DNA of 64,000 bases from positions 2,790,001 to 2,854,000 of the forward strand of contig NZ_CP109907.1 in the NCBI RefSeq assembly GCF_033097525.1, read 5' to 3'. A program made the position numbers and the translations under genes. Positions 49,439-58,041 of this stretch are shown here, piece after piece (the stretch's first letter is position 1; each line of letters begins with the position of its first letter). The notes beneath the pieces are model-generated. The model was given only the letters and a program-made list of their open reading frames with translations, was not told where the DNA came from and made no database searches. The stretch comes from Sphingobacterium sp. UGAL515B_05. Its GTDB lineage: Bacteria > Bacteroidota > Bacteroidia > Sphingobacteriales > Sphingobacteriaceae.

Positions 49439-51448
49439 CTAGTCTTGTTGTATTTCTTCGATCCACAGTCCATCATCTTGAATGATCTTGATCAATTCGT
49501 CTAAGGCATGTGCGGAACTTACATTTTTCTTAACGATCTGCTGACCTCTATATAGCGTCACTTTATCAGGTCCCGCTCCAACATAACCATAGTCAGCATC
49601 TGCCATTTCTCCAGGTCCATTAACGATACAGCCCATGATGCCAATTTTTAAGCCTTTTAGGTGATTGGTACGGCTACGGATCATCTGTGTAGTTTCTTGG
49701 AGATCAAATAAAGTTCTTCCACAGCTTGGGCAGGAAATATATTCTGTCTTGGATATTCTAGATCGTGTTGCCTGTAAAATTCCGAAAGAAAGCGAGGCGA
49801 TGTTTTCTAATGCCGTTGCCGGAGAGTCTATCCATATTCCTGACCCCAATCCATCGATCAATAATGCACCTAAATCCGTAGCGGCATAAAGCTGTATTTT
49901 TGAAATAGGTTCTTCGGGATTCATAAAATCACCAATAGGTCCTGAGAAGTCTTCTTCCAGATAAGAACGTTTGATAATGACTGGATTGTCGATCCCGATT
50001 TCCTGCAGGTTTCGGAAGAACTGTCTTTGATCTGCCATACCATGCAGGTACCCTGTCTCTAATATGAACACAACAGTTTTGTCGAGTTGCAAGGATTCAA
50101 ACAGCGGGGTTAACAAATCTGAATTACAGATTTTGACCATATTCAGGACTTTATCCTTGTTGTCCGACTTTACAAATTCGTCTAAGGTAAAGAGGGGATG
50201 AATATTAGTTTGATCGGTAAGTTTTGACCAGGTGTTGTAGTTATATACTTGCTTCAGATTTGCCGGCATGGTAAAGGATGGCAAATTGTCTGCGAGATAG
50301 ACAAAGTCTACAGACTGCTCACCCATGTGGTATTTATCTAATAGGATATCATAGCGATAGCCAGCTTTGGAAAGGATCTGAGCGTCTTTCAGATTTTCTT
50401 TAGAAATGTCGACCACAATCCTTGGTACCAAAGAGCCTCCGATAAAGGTATTAATTTCCTGGCTGGCATAAGGAACATTTGGTGCGTCTGGAGAGAGCTC
50501 AACAATCTCTTGTTTGGGTTGACTCTCGATGTTTGCCTTTCTTTTACTGTATCTATTGACAAGTGCTATGGCGACTGGAGCTTCCCGTTCAGGCTCTTCG
50601 GTTAACGATACACGTACAGTATCACCGAGCCCATCTTCCAAAAGTGTTCCGATACCAACGGCAGATTTTACACGACCATCTTCACCGTCTCCAGCTTCGG
50701 TTACACCGAGATGTAGGGGGTAGTTCATGTTTTCGGAAACCATTTTTTCGACCAGCAACCGATAGGCTTTGACCATGACCTGTGGGTTGGATGATTTCAT
50801 TGAGATACAGAGATTGTAGAAACTCAGATCTTCACACATCCGGATAAATTCCATGGCAGATTCGACCATCCCTTCGGGGGTGTCGCCGTAATGACTCATG
50901 ATCCGGTCCGACAGTGAGCCGTGGTTGGTACCAATACGCATAGCGGTACCATTCTCCTTACAGATATTTACAAGCGGAGTGAATTTTTGATAGATGCGCT
51001 CTAACTCACGCTTGTATTCTGCATCGGTATAAGATAGCTGATCAAACTTTTTCTTGTCTGCATAGTTACCAGGATTGACTCTTACTTTCTCGACGATACG
51101 AGCGGCAACCTCGGCAGCATTTGGTGTAAAATGAATATCAGCAACTAAAGGAACCTTATAGCCTCTTTTGCGAAGTTCATTTTTTATGTTAGCTAAATTT
51201 TGTGCTTCTTTAATACTAGGAGCGGTAATACGAACGTATTCGCAGCCCGCCTCAACCATTCGAATGGTCTGCTCAACTGAGCCCATCGTATCCATTGTAT
51301 CTACTGTAGTCATACTTTGAATACGAATGGGATTATCGCCACCCATGGGAATATCACCGATCTGAATTTCCCTCGTTTTCCATCTCGAATAATCTACCTT
51401 GGAATTGCAATAGATTCCAGGTAATGTCAACATATTACTTGTGTCCAT
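49439..51448 (-). CDS. ispG: 4-hydroxy-3-methylbut-2-enyl diphosphate synthase (long IspG/GcpE)
   Basis: An approximately 669-residue iron-sulfur enzyme of the MEP isoprenoid pathway that converts MEcPP to HMBPP. The N-terminal TIM barrel holds PIRIQSMTTVDTMDT and VRVNPGNYAD. The cluster domain at the C-terminus has CPSC near residue 571 and GCIVNGPGE near 603, supplying three Cys and one Glu. Between them is the large extra domain known from plant, chlamydial and Bacteroidota IspG. I move the start from the GTG at 51457 to the ATG at 51448, because a -7 promoter box occupies 51457-51464. The ATG at 51433 is also possible. Confidence 0.94.
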   Translation of the reverse strand: MDTSNMLTLPGIYCNSKVDYSRWKTREIQIGDIPMGGDNPIRIQSMTTVDTMDTMGSVEQTIRMVEAGCEYVRITAPSIKEAQNLANIKNELRKRGYKVPLVADIHFTPNAAEVAARIVEKVRVNPGNYADKKKFDQLSYTDAEYKRELERIYQKFTPLVNICKENGTAMRIGTNHGSLSDRIMSHYGDTPEGMVESAMEFIRMCEDLSFYNLCISMKSSNPQVMVKAYRLLVEKMVSENMNYPLHLGVTEAGDGEDGRVKSAVGIGTLLEDGLGDTVRVSLTEEPEREAPVAIALVNRYSKRKANIESQPKQEIVELSPDAPNVPYASQEINTFIGGSLVPRIVVDISKENLKDAQILSKAGYRYDILLDKYHMGEQSVDFVYLADNLPSFTMPANLKQVYNYNTWSKLTDQTNIHPLFTLDEFVKSDNKDKVLNMVKICNSDLLTPLFESLQLDKTVVFILETGYLHGMADQRQFFRNLQEIGIDNPVIIKRSYLEEDFSGPIGDFMNPEEPISKIQLYAATDLGALLIDGLGSGIWIDSPATALENIASLSFGILQATRSRISKTEYISCPSCGRTLFDLQETTQMIRSRTNHLKGLKIGIMGCIVNGPGEMADADYGYVGAGPDKVTLYRGQQIVKKNVSSAHALDELIKIIQDDGLWIEEIQQD

Positions 51449-51456
51449 ATCTAACA

Positions 51457-51464
51457 CAAAGTTA
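51457..51464 (-). promoter_or_regulatory. -7 box for ispG
   Basis: TAACTTTG on the minus strand is an exact consensus match. Transcription would begin near 51450, so any start codon must lie at or after 51448. Confidence 0.5.
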
Positions 51465-51493
51465 GCTTTTCTTGACTAAAAATTGGCTGTCAA

Positions 51494-52441
51494 TTAATAT
51501 CTTCTAATTTTTATTGACGCGATGCCACCGTTGATGTCGAAATCGAATTTTTGAGCGGCCGAATCGTAATTCGTCGATTTTACCTCGCCTTCACTTTTTA
51601 GGAAATCGCCTTCATAATCTGTTGAGGATAATGCATTGTCGCTTGTAATGCGGCATGCAGCATTTCTTGGGATGGAGATTTCAATAGAGGAGGCTCCAGC
51701 ATCCATCGAAATTTTAGTTGTTGCCAGCGGTTGTCCTAATTTTAACTTTAGGCTAGTGGCTCCAGCATCGATATCCAATGTTTCTATCTTGTAGGGTGAA
51801 AGATCCAACTTGGCATCAATTGCACCTACATCAAAGTTCAGATTCCACAGGATATTGGGGTTTAACGCGATGAACGTATTGTTGTTTTTGCTGTTAAAAT
51901 CCTTGTTTTTGAATTTTCCCTTTAAGTTGATATCTAATTTGTCTGCGGACTCTCCATGTACAGTTACGCCCAGTAAATATTCTTTTGATGTGTTAAATGC
52001 CGAGAAGATTTCTGTCGTAGTGCTACTATCATTTCTTAATGAAGTGGCCCCCAAATCGACGTTTAAGGTAGCGCTATGGATTTTATCGTCCAACGGTACA
52101 TTGAGTTTTTCCGTTGTATAATTTGTTTTGTCGTTAGGGTCGTCGATATTGATGTTGACACCTTTGCTTTTCAGTAATTGTGTTAAAATCGGCTCTTTTG
52201 GTGTCGACAGCCCTATGTAAGTCAAAAAACCTAAAATCACTACGGTAGAACCAATGGCGACAAACTGTCCAATCTGTTGGTCTTTGGGTACCAGCATACG
52301 AATTCCAGCAAGGACAATAAACAACGGCCAGTATCTAAAAATACCTACCCAGTTGAAAGAAATCGTGTTGAGCTGTGATAATAATAAGACAACTCCTATA
52401 AAGAGAATGGTGATACCAGTTGTTATTCTTCGTGTATTCAT
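51494..52441 (-). CDS. LiaF-like membrane protein (DUF5668 / toast-rack type)
   Basis: A 315-residue protein with two or three N-terminal membrane segments (residues 8-80, including GITILFIGVVLLLSQL and RYWPLFIVLAGIRML). An extracytoplasmic beta-rich domain follows with repeated segments such as LDIDAGATSLKLKLG and KISMDAGASSIEISIP. This matches the LiaI/LiaF and DUF2154-like group. In Firmicutes these proteins sense envelope stress with a two-component system, but none is adjacent here. The role is therefore open. It lies 37 bases upstream of ispG on the same strand. Confidence 0.82.
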   Translation of the reverse strand: MNTRRITTGITILFIGVVLLLSQLNTISFNWVGIFRYWPLFIVLAGIRMLVPKDQQIGQFVAIGSTVVILGFLTYIGLSTPKEPILTQLLKSKGVNINIDDPNDKTNYTTEKLNVPLDDKIHSATLNVDLGATSLRNDSSTTTEIFSAFNTSKEYLLGVTVHGESADKLDINLKGKFKNKDFNSKNNNTFIALNPNILWNLNFDVGAIDAKLDLSPYKIETLDIDAGATSLKLKLGQPLATTKISMDAGASSIEISIPRNAACRITSDNALSSTDYEGDFLKSEGEVKSTNYDSAAQKFDFDINGGIASIKIRRY

Positions 52442-52467
52442 AACTAATTCCGTTTGTTAATATGTCT

Positions 52468-52475
52468 CAAAAGTA
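52468..52475 (-). promoter_or_regulatory. -7 box for the LiaF-like gene
   Basis: TACTTTTG on the minus strand is an exact consensus match, 27 bases upstream of the ATG at 52441. Confidence 0.45.
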
Positions 52476-52687
52476 AGTCGCTTTGAGAGATACCGTATGA
52501 ATGTTTAGGCTATTATACATAAAAAATCGGTAAATGTGACTAATTGATCGGTAAGTAATTTCGTTTTTCGTATACTTTTTGGGTTTTCGCTTGTTTATAT
52601 ATTTGCTGGAATTAATTACCTTTAATGGATTACTTGGTTTAGTATAGTCGTAAAATTGGCGTAATACATTGAAATTAAATAGATAAT

Positions 52688-53422
52688 ATGATCTTTCATC
52701 ACATTGGTGCATATCTCATCCTCCTGAAATCAGTTTTTAAAAGACCGGAGAAAGGTCGAATTTATTGGAAGGAAACCGTATTGGCAATGACCGATATTGG
52801 TATAGGATCTTTGGGACTTATTGTCATTATTTCTACCTTCATTGGAGCTGTTATGACCATGCAAATTGCCTTTCAGATGGTTTCGGACTTGATCCCAAAT
52901 TCTATTATTGGTTCGATCAACCGGGATTCAAATATTTTGGAATTGGGACCAACGATTTCGGGGTTAGTTTTAATGGGAAAAATTGGGTCGTCTATATCTT
53001 CGCAGATCGGATCCATGCGTGTGACAGAGCAAATTGATGCCTTGGAAATTATGGGGATCAATGCCCCTGGTTATTTGATATTACCCAAAATATTGGCAGG
53101 TATTACCATGATTCCGATGTTGGTTATTATTTCCATCGTATGCGCCTTAGTTGGCGGTCTGTTGGGCGGGTCACTTTCGGGTGCTGTGACACAGGCGGAT
53201 TATATTTTAGGAATTCAGGATGGCTTCAACGGTTTCACGGTGACAGTTGCCCTTGTTAAAGCTGTTGTGTTTGGGTTTATTATTACCTCGATATCTGCTT
53301 ATAAAGGGTATAATGTGAAGGGGGGAGCTTTGGAAGTTGGGCAAGCTAGCACAGAAGCAGTTGTCGTTGGTTGTATAACTATTCTTGCTGCGGATTATGT
53401 AATAACCGCATTAATGCTTTAA
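52688..53422 (+). CDS. mlaE: MlaE family ABC transporter permease
   Basis: A 244-residue inner membrane permease with about five or six membrane segments. The MlaE core is visible in LGPTISGLVLMGKIGSSISSQIGSMRVTEQIDALEIMG (about residues 80-120). With an ATPase and an MCE-domain protein it moves phospholipids between inner and outer membranes. The ATPase gene follows after 9 bases. No MCE (MlaD) gene is adjacent. Confidence 0.94.
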   Translation: MIFHHIGAYLILLKSVFKRPEKGRIYWKETVLAMTDIGIGSLGLIVIISTFIGAVMTMQIAFQMVSDLIPNSIIGSINRDSNILELGPTISGLVLMGKIGSSISSQIGSMRVTEQIDALEIMGINAPGYLILPKILAGITMIPMLVIISIVCALVGGLLGGSLSGAVTQADYILGIQDGFNGFTVTVALVKAVVFGFIITSISAYKGYNVKGGALEVGQASTEAVVVGCITILAADYVITALML

Positions 53423-53431
53423 AAAGATTTT

Positions 53432-54190
53432 ATGATTCAAATCGAAGATATTAACAAGTCATTTGGAGACAATCATGTTCTGAAGGGTATCAGTGCAAAT
53501 TTCGAACCTGGAAAAGTGAGTTTGATTATTGGAGGGTCAGGTTCGGGAAAGAGTACTTTATTGAAATGTATTGTGGGCCTGCACCAACCGGAAAAAGGAA
53601 AGGTGATTTTTGATGGCAAAGATTTTACTCGGATGAATTTTGAAGAGCGTGTTCCTATTCGAAAAGAAATAGGCATGCTTTTTCAAAATTCAGCGCTGTT
53701 TGATTCGATGACGGTCGAACAGAATATCATGTTTTCGTTGGACATGTTTACGGAGATGTCCAAAGCGGAAAAATTGGACCGTGCGAATCATTGCTTGGAA
53801 CAGGTCAATCTGGAGGGAAGAAATAAACTGTTCCCCGCAGAACTTTCGGGGGGGATGAAAAAGCGGGTTGGAATTGCACGTGCAATCAGTATGAACCCCA
53901 AATACCTTTTTTGTGATGAACCCAATTCTGGATTAGACCCGGAGACTTCGATTGTTATTGACGAATTGGTGCTAAAAATTACGCAAGAATTGAAATGTAC
54001 GACGGTCGTTGTTACACATGATATGAATTCTGTGATGGGAATCGGTGAGTATATTTTGTTTCTCTATAAGGGACAAAAATTCTGGGAAGGTTCCAATAAG
54101 GATATGATGCGATCGGATGTGGAAGAATTGAACAACTTTGTTTTTGCAAGTCCATTAATGAAAAGTGCTAAGGCATCTATGGGACAATAA
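53432..54190 (+). CDS. mlaF: ABC transporter ATP-binding protein, MlaF type
   Basis: A 252-residue ATPase. Walker A is GGSGSGKST at residues 34-42, the signature LSGGMKKRVGIARAI is near 138, and Walker B is FCDEPNSGLDP. It powers the MlaE permease encoded just upstream and acts at the cytoplasmic face. It is the last gene of a two-gene unit. I found no clear hairpin after it. Confidence 0.94.
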   Translation: MIQIEDINKSFGDNHVLKGISANFEPGKVSLIIGGSGSGKSTLLKCIVGLHQPEKGKVIFDGKDFTRMNFEERVPIRKEIGMLFQNSALFDSMTVEQNIMFSLDMFTEMSKAEKLDRANHCLEQVNLEGRNKLFPAELSGGMKKRVGIARAISMNPKYLFCDEPNSGLDPETSIVIDELVLKITQELKCTTVVVTHDMNSVMGIGEYILFLYKGQKFWEGSNKDMMRSDVEELNNFVFASPLMKSAKASMGQ

Positions 54191-54279
54191 GAGGTGAAAC
54201 TAGGGTTTTAATGCGCTTAGTTTTATGTATTTGATCTGTGTTAGCACCATGCAGATTTCTTTTCTATTGAAATTTAGCT

Positions 54280-54287
54280 TAGTTTTG
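54280..54287 (+). promoter_or_regulatory. -7 box for the RlmI-like methyltransferase gene
   Basis: TAGTTTTG is an exact consensus match only 10 bases before the TTG codon at 54298, predicting an almost leaderless transcript. Confidence 0.4.
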
Positions 54288-54297
54288 TCGGAAAATT

Positions 54298-55203
54298 TTG
54301 ATTTTGGCAGCAACAAATATACAACTATTGACCCCACAGCATTGGAAGGACTATGAACTCATTGACTGTGGTGATTTTGAAAAACTGGAACGTTTTGGTG
54401 ATTTAATTTTAATCAGACCAGAACCTCAGGCTGTATGGCCTAAGGCATTGAGTGATGCGGATTGGAACAAGCGTTACCATATCAAATTCAAAGGTCGTTC
54501 GGCTACTTCTGGAGAATGGTTGAAGAAAAATCCGAAGGTCCAGGACCGTTGGCACATCGAATATAAAAATAACGACGTGGCCATCAAATTTAGATTGGGC
54601 TTGACATCTTTTAAACACGTCGGGATATTTCCGGAGCAGGCTGTAAATTGGGATTATATTTCGGAATCTGTTCGTTCATTTAAGACGGAGAAACCGAAGG
54701 TTCTAAATCTTTTTGCATACACGGGTGGAGCATCTTTAATAGCAAAGGCTGCCGGCGCGGATACAACGCACGTAGATTCGATTAAACAGGTAGTTACCTG
54801 GGCTAATGAAAATATGGAGATTTCCAATTTGGATAACATTCGTTGGGTGGTTGAAGATGCTTTGAAGTTTGTAAAACGTGAGCTGAAAAGAGGTAATACG
54901 TATAATGGGATTATTTTGGACCCACCGGCATACGGACATGGGCCGAAGGGAGAGAAATGGAAATTGGAAGATCACATTATGGAAATGATGACTGAGGTCG
55001 TTCAATTATTGGATCCTAAAGAACATTTCTTGATTTTAAATACGTATTCATTAGGCTTTTCTTCTGTTATTGTTGAAAATTTAATTAAGACGGCTTTTCC
55101 AAAAGTGGAAAACTTAGAAATAGGGGAGTTGTTTTTACAAGCAACTGCGGGACCAAAACTTCCACTTGGCGTATTTGGTAAATTTCGCAAAATAGCGAAA
55201 TAA
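54298..55203 (+). CDS. Class I SAM-dependent rRNA methyltransferase (RlmI/RlmK-like)
   Basis: A 301-residue methyltransferase. The N-terminal region has ILIRPEPQAVWPKAL. The SAM-binding motif is VLNLFAYTGGASLIAKAAGA near residue 136, and the catalytic-region motif IILDPPAYGHG is near 205. The PUA domain of RlmI is missing, so the exact rRNA target cannot be named. There is no ATG near the start; the first in-frame start is TTG 54298, with another TTG at 54304. The promoter box immediately upstream supports a start here. It is convergent with the gene at 55284. Confidence 0.9.
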   Translation: MILAATNIQLLTPQHWKDYELIDCGDFEKLERFGDLILIRPEPQAVWPKALSDADWNKRYHIKFKGRSATSGEWLKKNPKVQDRWHIEYKNNDVAIKFRLGLTSFKHVGIFPEQAVNWDYISESVRSFKTEKPKVLNLFAYTGGASLIAKAAGADTTHVDSIKQVVTWANENMEISNLDNIRWVVEDALKFVKRELKRGNTYNGIILDPPAYGHGPKGEKWKLEDHIMEMMTEVVQLLDPKEHFLILNTYSLGFSSVIVENLIKTAFPKVENLEIGELFLQATAGPKLPLGVFGKFRKIAK

Positions 55204-55229
55204 GACTTGTCAAAAGATTCTTTGGTAAC

Positions 55230-55266
55230 AACACGGGGTGCTTATTTAAGCGCCCCGTGTTTGTTT
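55230..55266. terminator. Terminator between convergent genes
   Basis: A 14-bp stem with one G-T pair (55230-55243 with 55248-55261, aacacggggtgctt/aagcgccccgtgtt) has a 4-base loop and is followed by TGTTTT. Confidence 0.88.
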
Positions 55267-55283
55267 TAAGCTATATCAGGGAG

Positions 55284-57062
55284 TTAAATATGTATGTCTT
55301 TTAAACGTAGTGATGCAAGTTCAAGCTGTCTGGGTATCGCTGTGCTGATGTTTTGTGGAATGAGCGATAAATGTTGGGTAAGCTCGTTGTAATAGGTTAT
55401 TCCAGCTTGTAATTGTGCTTTGAATTTGGCTACATATTTTATCTTTTTATCGTTCATGATATTTTTATTGTCTGTGACATATTTTTGAATATGATCGATA
55501 TAAAGGTTGAGTTCGTTAATTAAAATAAAAGGTCTGTTGTCATTTTCAAAAACTGAAATACGGCCATAGATATGGTCGATCATTTCCCGCAAAGAATATT
55601 GTTTTTTGAACCAGACAAGATTTGGGCCTGGGCAGATGGATACAGCGGTCTGTTCTTTGTTCTTCTGGATATTGTACTTGAGATAGGCGGGTGCTGCGAG
55701 CCCTTCACAAAGACAGGTTTTCGCTGTAATGGCGTCGAAGGCTTTATCGTATTCCGCAGCGGACAGGTTTTGTTTTTGTAGTTCCTGGATCTTTTGGTAT
55801 TGATATGCGCGTGATGCGGTGCATATCGGTTTATCACTAAACTCTGTGTTCGAAATAAGGTATTCTTTTTTACAAGGGCTACCGGGGCGTCCTTTTTTTA
55901 TACGGTCCAGGCGTAGGTACTCCGCGCCACTTTTTCTGAAATTGTTAAAGGGAATTCCCAAGGGAGATGCCCCACTACAGTAGAAGTCTTCTTGCTTGGC
56001 AGTTTCCAATGCTTTTAAGGTTTCTTGATCTACCGTGGTTGCTTCGGGAACCATCAGAAATGGGGATCCCCATCCCACGGCATCGAATCCATAATAATTT
56101 AACAAGAATTGATGTTCTGAAGCAGTTCCCACACCTCCTTGAACTGTATACTTGATGATGGGGGGAGTTGTTAATGAGCGCTCTTGGGAAGTCCAATATT
56201 CGTGGTATATCTCGAAAAGTTCGGTTTTCAGACTTTCTTTTTTCTCTTTAAACTCCTGAAGGATTGGCCCCAGAAGAAAACCATCGGTTGCGAAAGCATG
56301 ACCACCGCAGTTCAAACCGGATTCTATTCTGAATTCGGATACCCATACACCGCGCTTAGCGAGATATTTTGCCTGGATGAGCGCTGATCGAAAGTCACTT
56401 ACTTTCAAAACGATCTTTTTGTCAAATAAACCCTCACTATTGGGGAAGAAAGCCGGTAACTCAGCGAGGTAAGCGTATAGGTGTGGATTCATGCCTGCGG
56501 AAAGGATAAGAGAGGAATGCAGGGTGGAATTGGCAAAACCTCGTAAGGCTGCTGAAGCATCCGAATAACGTTGATCCAATAGGTTACCATCCTGGTAATT
56601 CATTTTATCTACTTTGGACATAATATTAACATCGATGTCTCCCGCTTTGAGGTAATTGATCAATAGATCTTGGAGCTCCGTTTTAATCGCGCGATTGCTT
56701 TCAATCTCCATCGCATGATAAATTGGCTTTGAAGGATGTGAATCGGGTAAAAGCTGAAAATATTTGGTAAGTTCTGAATTTTCGGTAAATGGTTGACGCT
56801 TTAAGGCCTCGATTTGCCTATTGACCACAAACTGTACAAGATTGAGATAGGCCGTAATTCTTTTTGCTCGGTAATCGTCTTCTGTTTTAGCGATCGGATG
56901 ATAAGAGATTTGATATTGTCCGCAGTAATAGCGGCGCATGCGCTCGATTAGTTCATCGTCAACAATAGACATTACGGATGAGATACCGTATTGTGCGACC
57001 TTAAGTGCGGAGTCGATGGAGAAAGCTAAGCCTAATACGGGGATATGAAAAGTATGCGTCAT
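55284..57062 (-). CDS. Uncharacterised nitronate monooxygenase-like TIM-barrel protein with cysteine-bearing C-terminal half
   Basis: A 592-residue protein I do not recognise by name. Parts resemble FMN-binding nitronate monooxygenase/PfaD-type barrels. These are an N-terminal HIPVLGLAFSIDSALKVAQYG-like opening and SEFRIESGLNCGGHAFATDG around residue 250. YTVQGGVGTASEH (305-317) leads to GFDAVGWGSPFLMVPEA (325-341), where the family binds flavin phosphate. An insertion of about 130 helical residues sits between residues 50 and 180. Cysteines at 362, 397, 414, 450, 452 and 477 could bind a metal or iron-sulfur cluster. The gene stands between a methyltransferase and purU. The function is unknown. 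Confidence 0.75.
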   Translation of the reverse strand: MTHTFHIPVLGLAFSIDSALKVAQYGISSVMSIVDDELIERMRRYYCGQYQISYHPIAKTEDDYRAKRITAYLNLVQFVVNRQIEALKRQPFTENSELTKYFQLLPDSHPSKPIYHAMEIESNRAIKTELQDLLINYLKAGDIDVNIMSKVDKMNYQDGNLLDQRYSDASAALRGFANSTLHSSLILSAGMNPHLYAYLAELPAFFPNSEGLFDKKIVLKVSDFRSALIQAKYLAKRGVWVSEFRIESGLNCGGHAFATDGFLLGPILQEFKEKKESLKTELFEIYHEYWTSQERSLTTPPIIKYTVQGGVGTASEHQFLLNYYGFDAVGWGSPFLMVPEATTVDQETLKALETAKQEDFYCSGASPLGIPFNNFRKSGAEYLRLDRIKKGRPGSPCKKEYLISNTEFSDKPICTASRAYQYQKIQELQKQNLSAAEYDKAFDAITAKTCLCEGLAAPAYLKYNIQKNKEQTAVSICPGPNLVWFKKQYSLREMIDHIYGRISVFENDNRPFILINELNLYIDHIQKYVTDNKNIMNDKKIKYVAKFKAQLQAGITYYNELTQHLSLIPQNISTAIPRQLELASLRLKDIHI

Positions 57063-57145
57063 TCTTAAATATTTCTTTTACGAAATAATGGAGAATAACG
57101 CTGAAAAAAAGTAATGATTGTTTTATGGGGAAATGATTGTAATCA

Positions 57146-57988
57146 CTATTCAAATACAATTGTCTTGTAATCGTTGCGCATCACACGATCTTCGCTAAGG
57201 AGACGAATTGCTCTGCTCAAAACAGCCTTTTCTATTTCTTTTCCGGCAGTTACCATATCTTTTACAGTATAGGTGTGGTTGACATGTCGTATATCCTGTA
57301 CGATGATGGGGCCCTCATCGAGTTGGTCGGTAACGAAATGCGCTGTGGCGCCGATGATCTTAACTCCTCTTGCATGAGCCTGCTTGTACGGGTTGGCGCC
57401 AATAAAAGCGGGGAGAAATGAATGGTGTATGTTGACCAGTTTATTTTCAAAGGTACTGACAAACTTAGGGGACAAGATCCGCATGAACTTCGCTAAAATA
57501 ATATAATCGAAATGATAGTTTTGGATTTGTGCGATCAGTTGTTTTTCGAATGTTTCCTTTGTTAGGTTTTCATGCGAGATACAATGAAATGGGATATCGA
57601 ACTTTTCCGTAAAGGAGCGTAGTGATTCATAATTACCAATTACTGCTTGCACCTCCGCTCCCCATGATTCGAAGTGTTGTCTTACTAAGATATCGGCAAG
57701 GCAGTGGTGCTCTTTGGTCACGAGGACGACGATTTTTTTGCGGTTATTGGGGTTTATCTGTATCTGAGCGGATGGAGGAAGTACTTCGGCAAGGGAATCG
57801 GAAAGCTGTTTCTGCTCAGACATGAGCCCGTGACACACGACACGCACGAAAAATTTGTTGGCTTCTTCATCCACATATTCACGCATGGTGACAATATTGA
57901 GTTGATATTTTGCTAGCGTATTTGAAATGTTGGCGACCAATCCAACGGCATCTTGACATTGGATCAGAATTAAGGTTTGGTTGTGCAT
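57146..57988 (-). CDS. purU: Formyltetrahydrofolate deformylase
   Basis: A 280-residue enzyme that hydrolyses 10-formyl-tetrahydrofolate to formate and tetrahydrofolate, supplying formate and balancing one-carbon pools. An N-terminal ACT domain (residues 1-80, ILIQCQDAVGLVANISNTLA) precedes the formyltransferase domain. The catalytic region has NIHHSFLPAFIGANPY and GATAHFVTDQLDEGPI. Length and motifs are normal. The parE terminator lies upstream, so it probably has its own promoter, which I could not place. Confidence 0.95.
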   Translation of the reverse strand: MHNQTLILIQCQDAVGLVANISNTLAKYQLNIVTMREYVDEEANKFFVRVVCHGLMSEQKQLSDSLAEVLPPSAQIQINPNNRKKIVVLVTKEHHCLADILVRQHFESWGAEVQAVIGNYESLRSFTEKFDIPFHCISHENLTKETFEKQLIAQIQNYHFDYIILAKFMRILSPKFVSTFENKLVNIHHSFLPAFIGANPYKQAHARGVKIIGATAHFVTDQLDEGPIIVQDIRHVNHTYTVKDMVTAGKEIEKAVLSRAIRLLSEDRVMRNDYKTIVFE

Positions 57989-58009
57989 GAAAGGTGGTTG
58001 TAGGTTGCT

Positions 58010-58041
58010 AAAAAAGCGGGTTATTTTAACCCGCTTTTTTT
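58010..58041 (-). terminator. parE terminator overlapping the coding end
   Basis: A 13-bp stem (58010-58022 with 58028-58040, gcgggtt/aacccgc core) with a 5-base loop. The stop codon at 58026-58028 and the last codons (KKAG) lie inside the hairpin, and the T run on the minus strand follows it. Confidence 0.85.
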
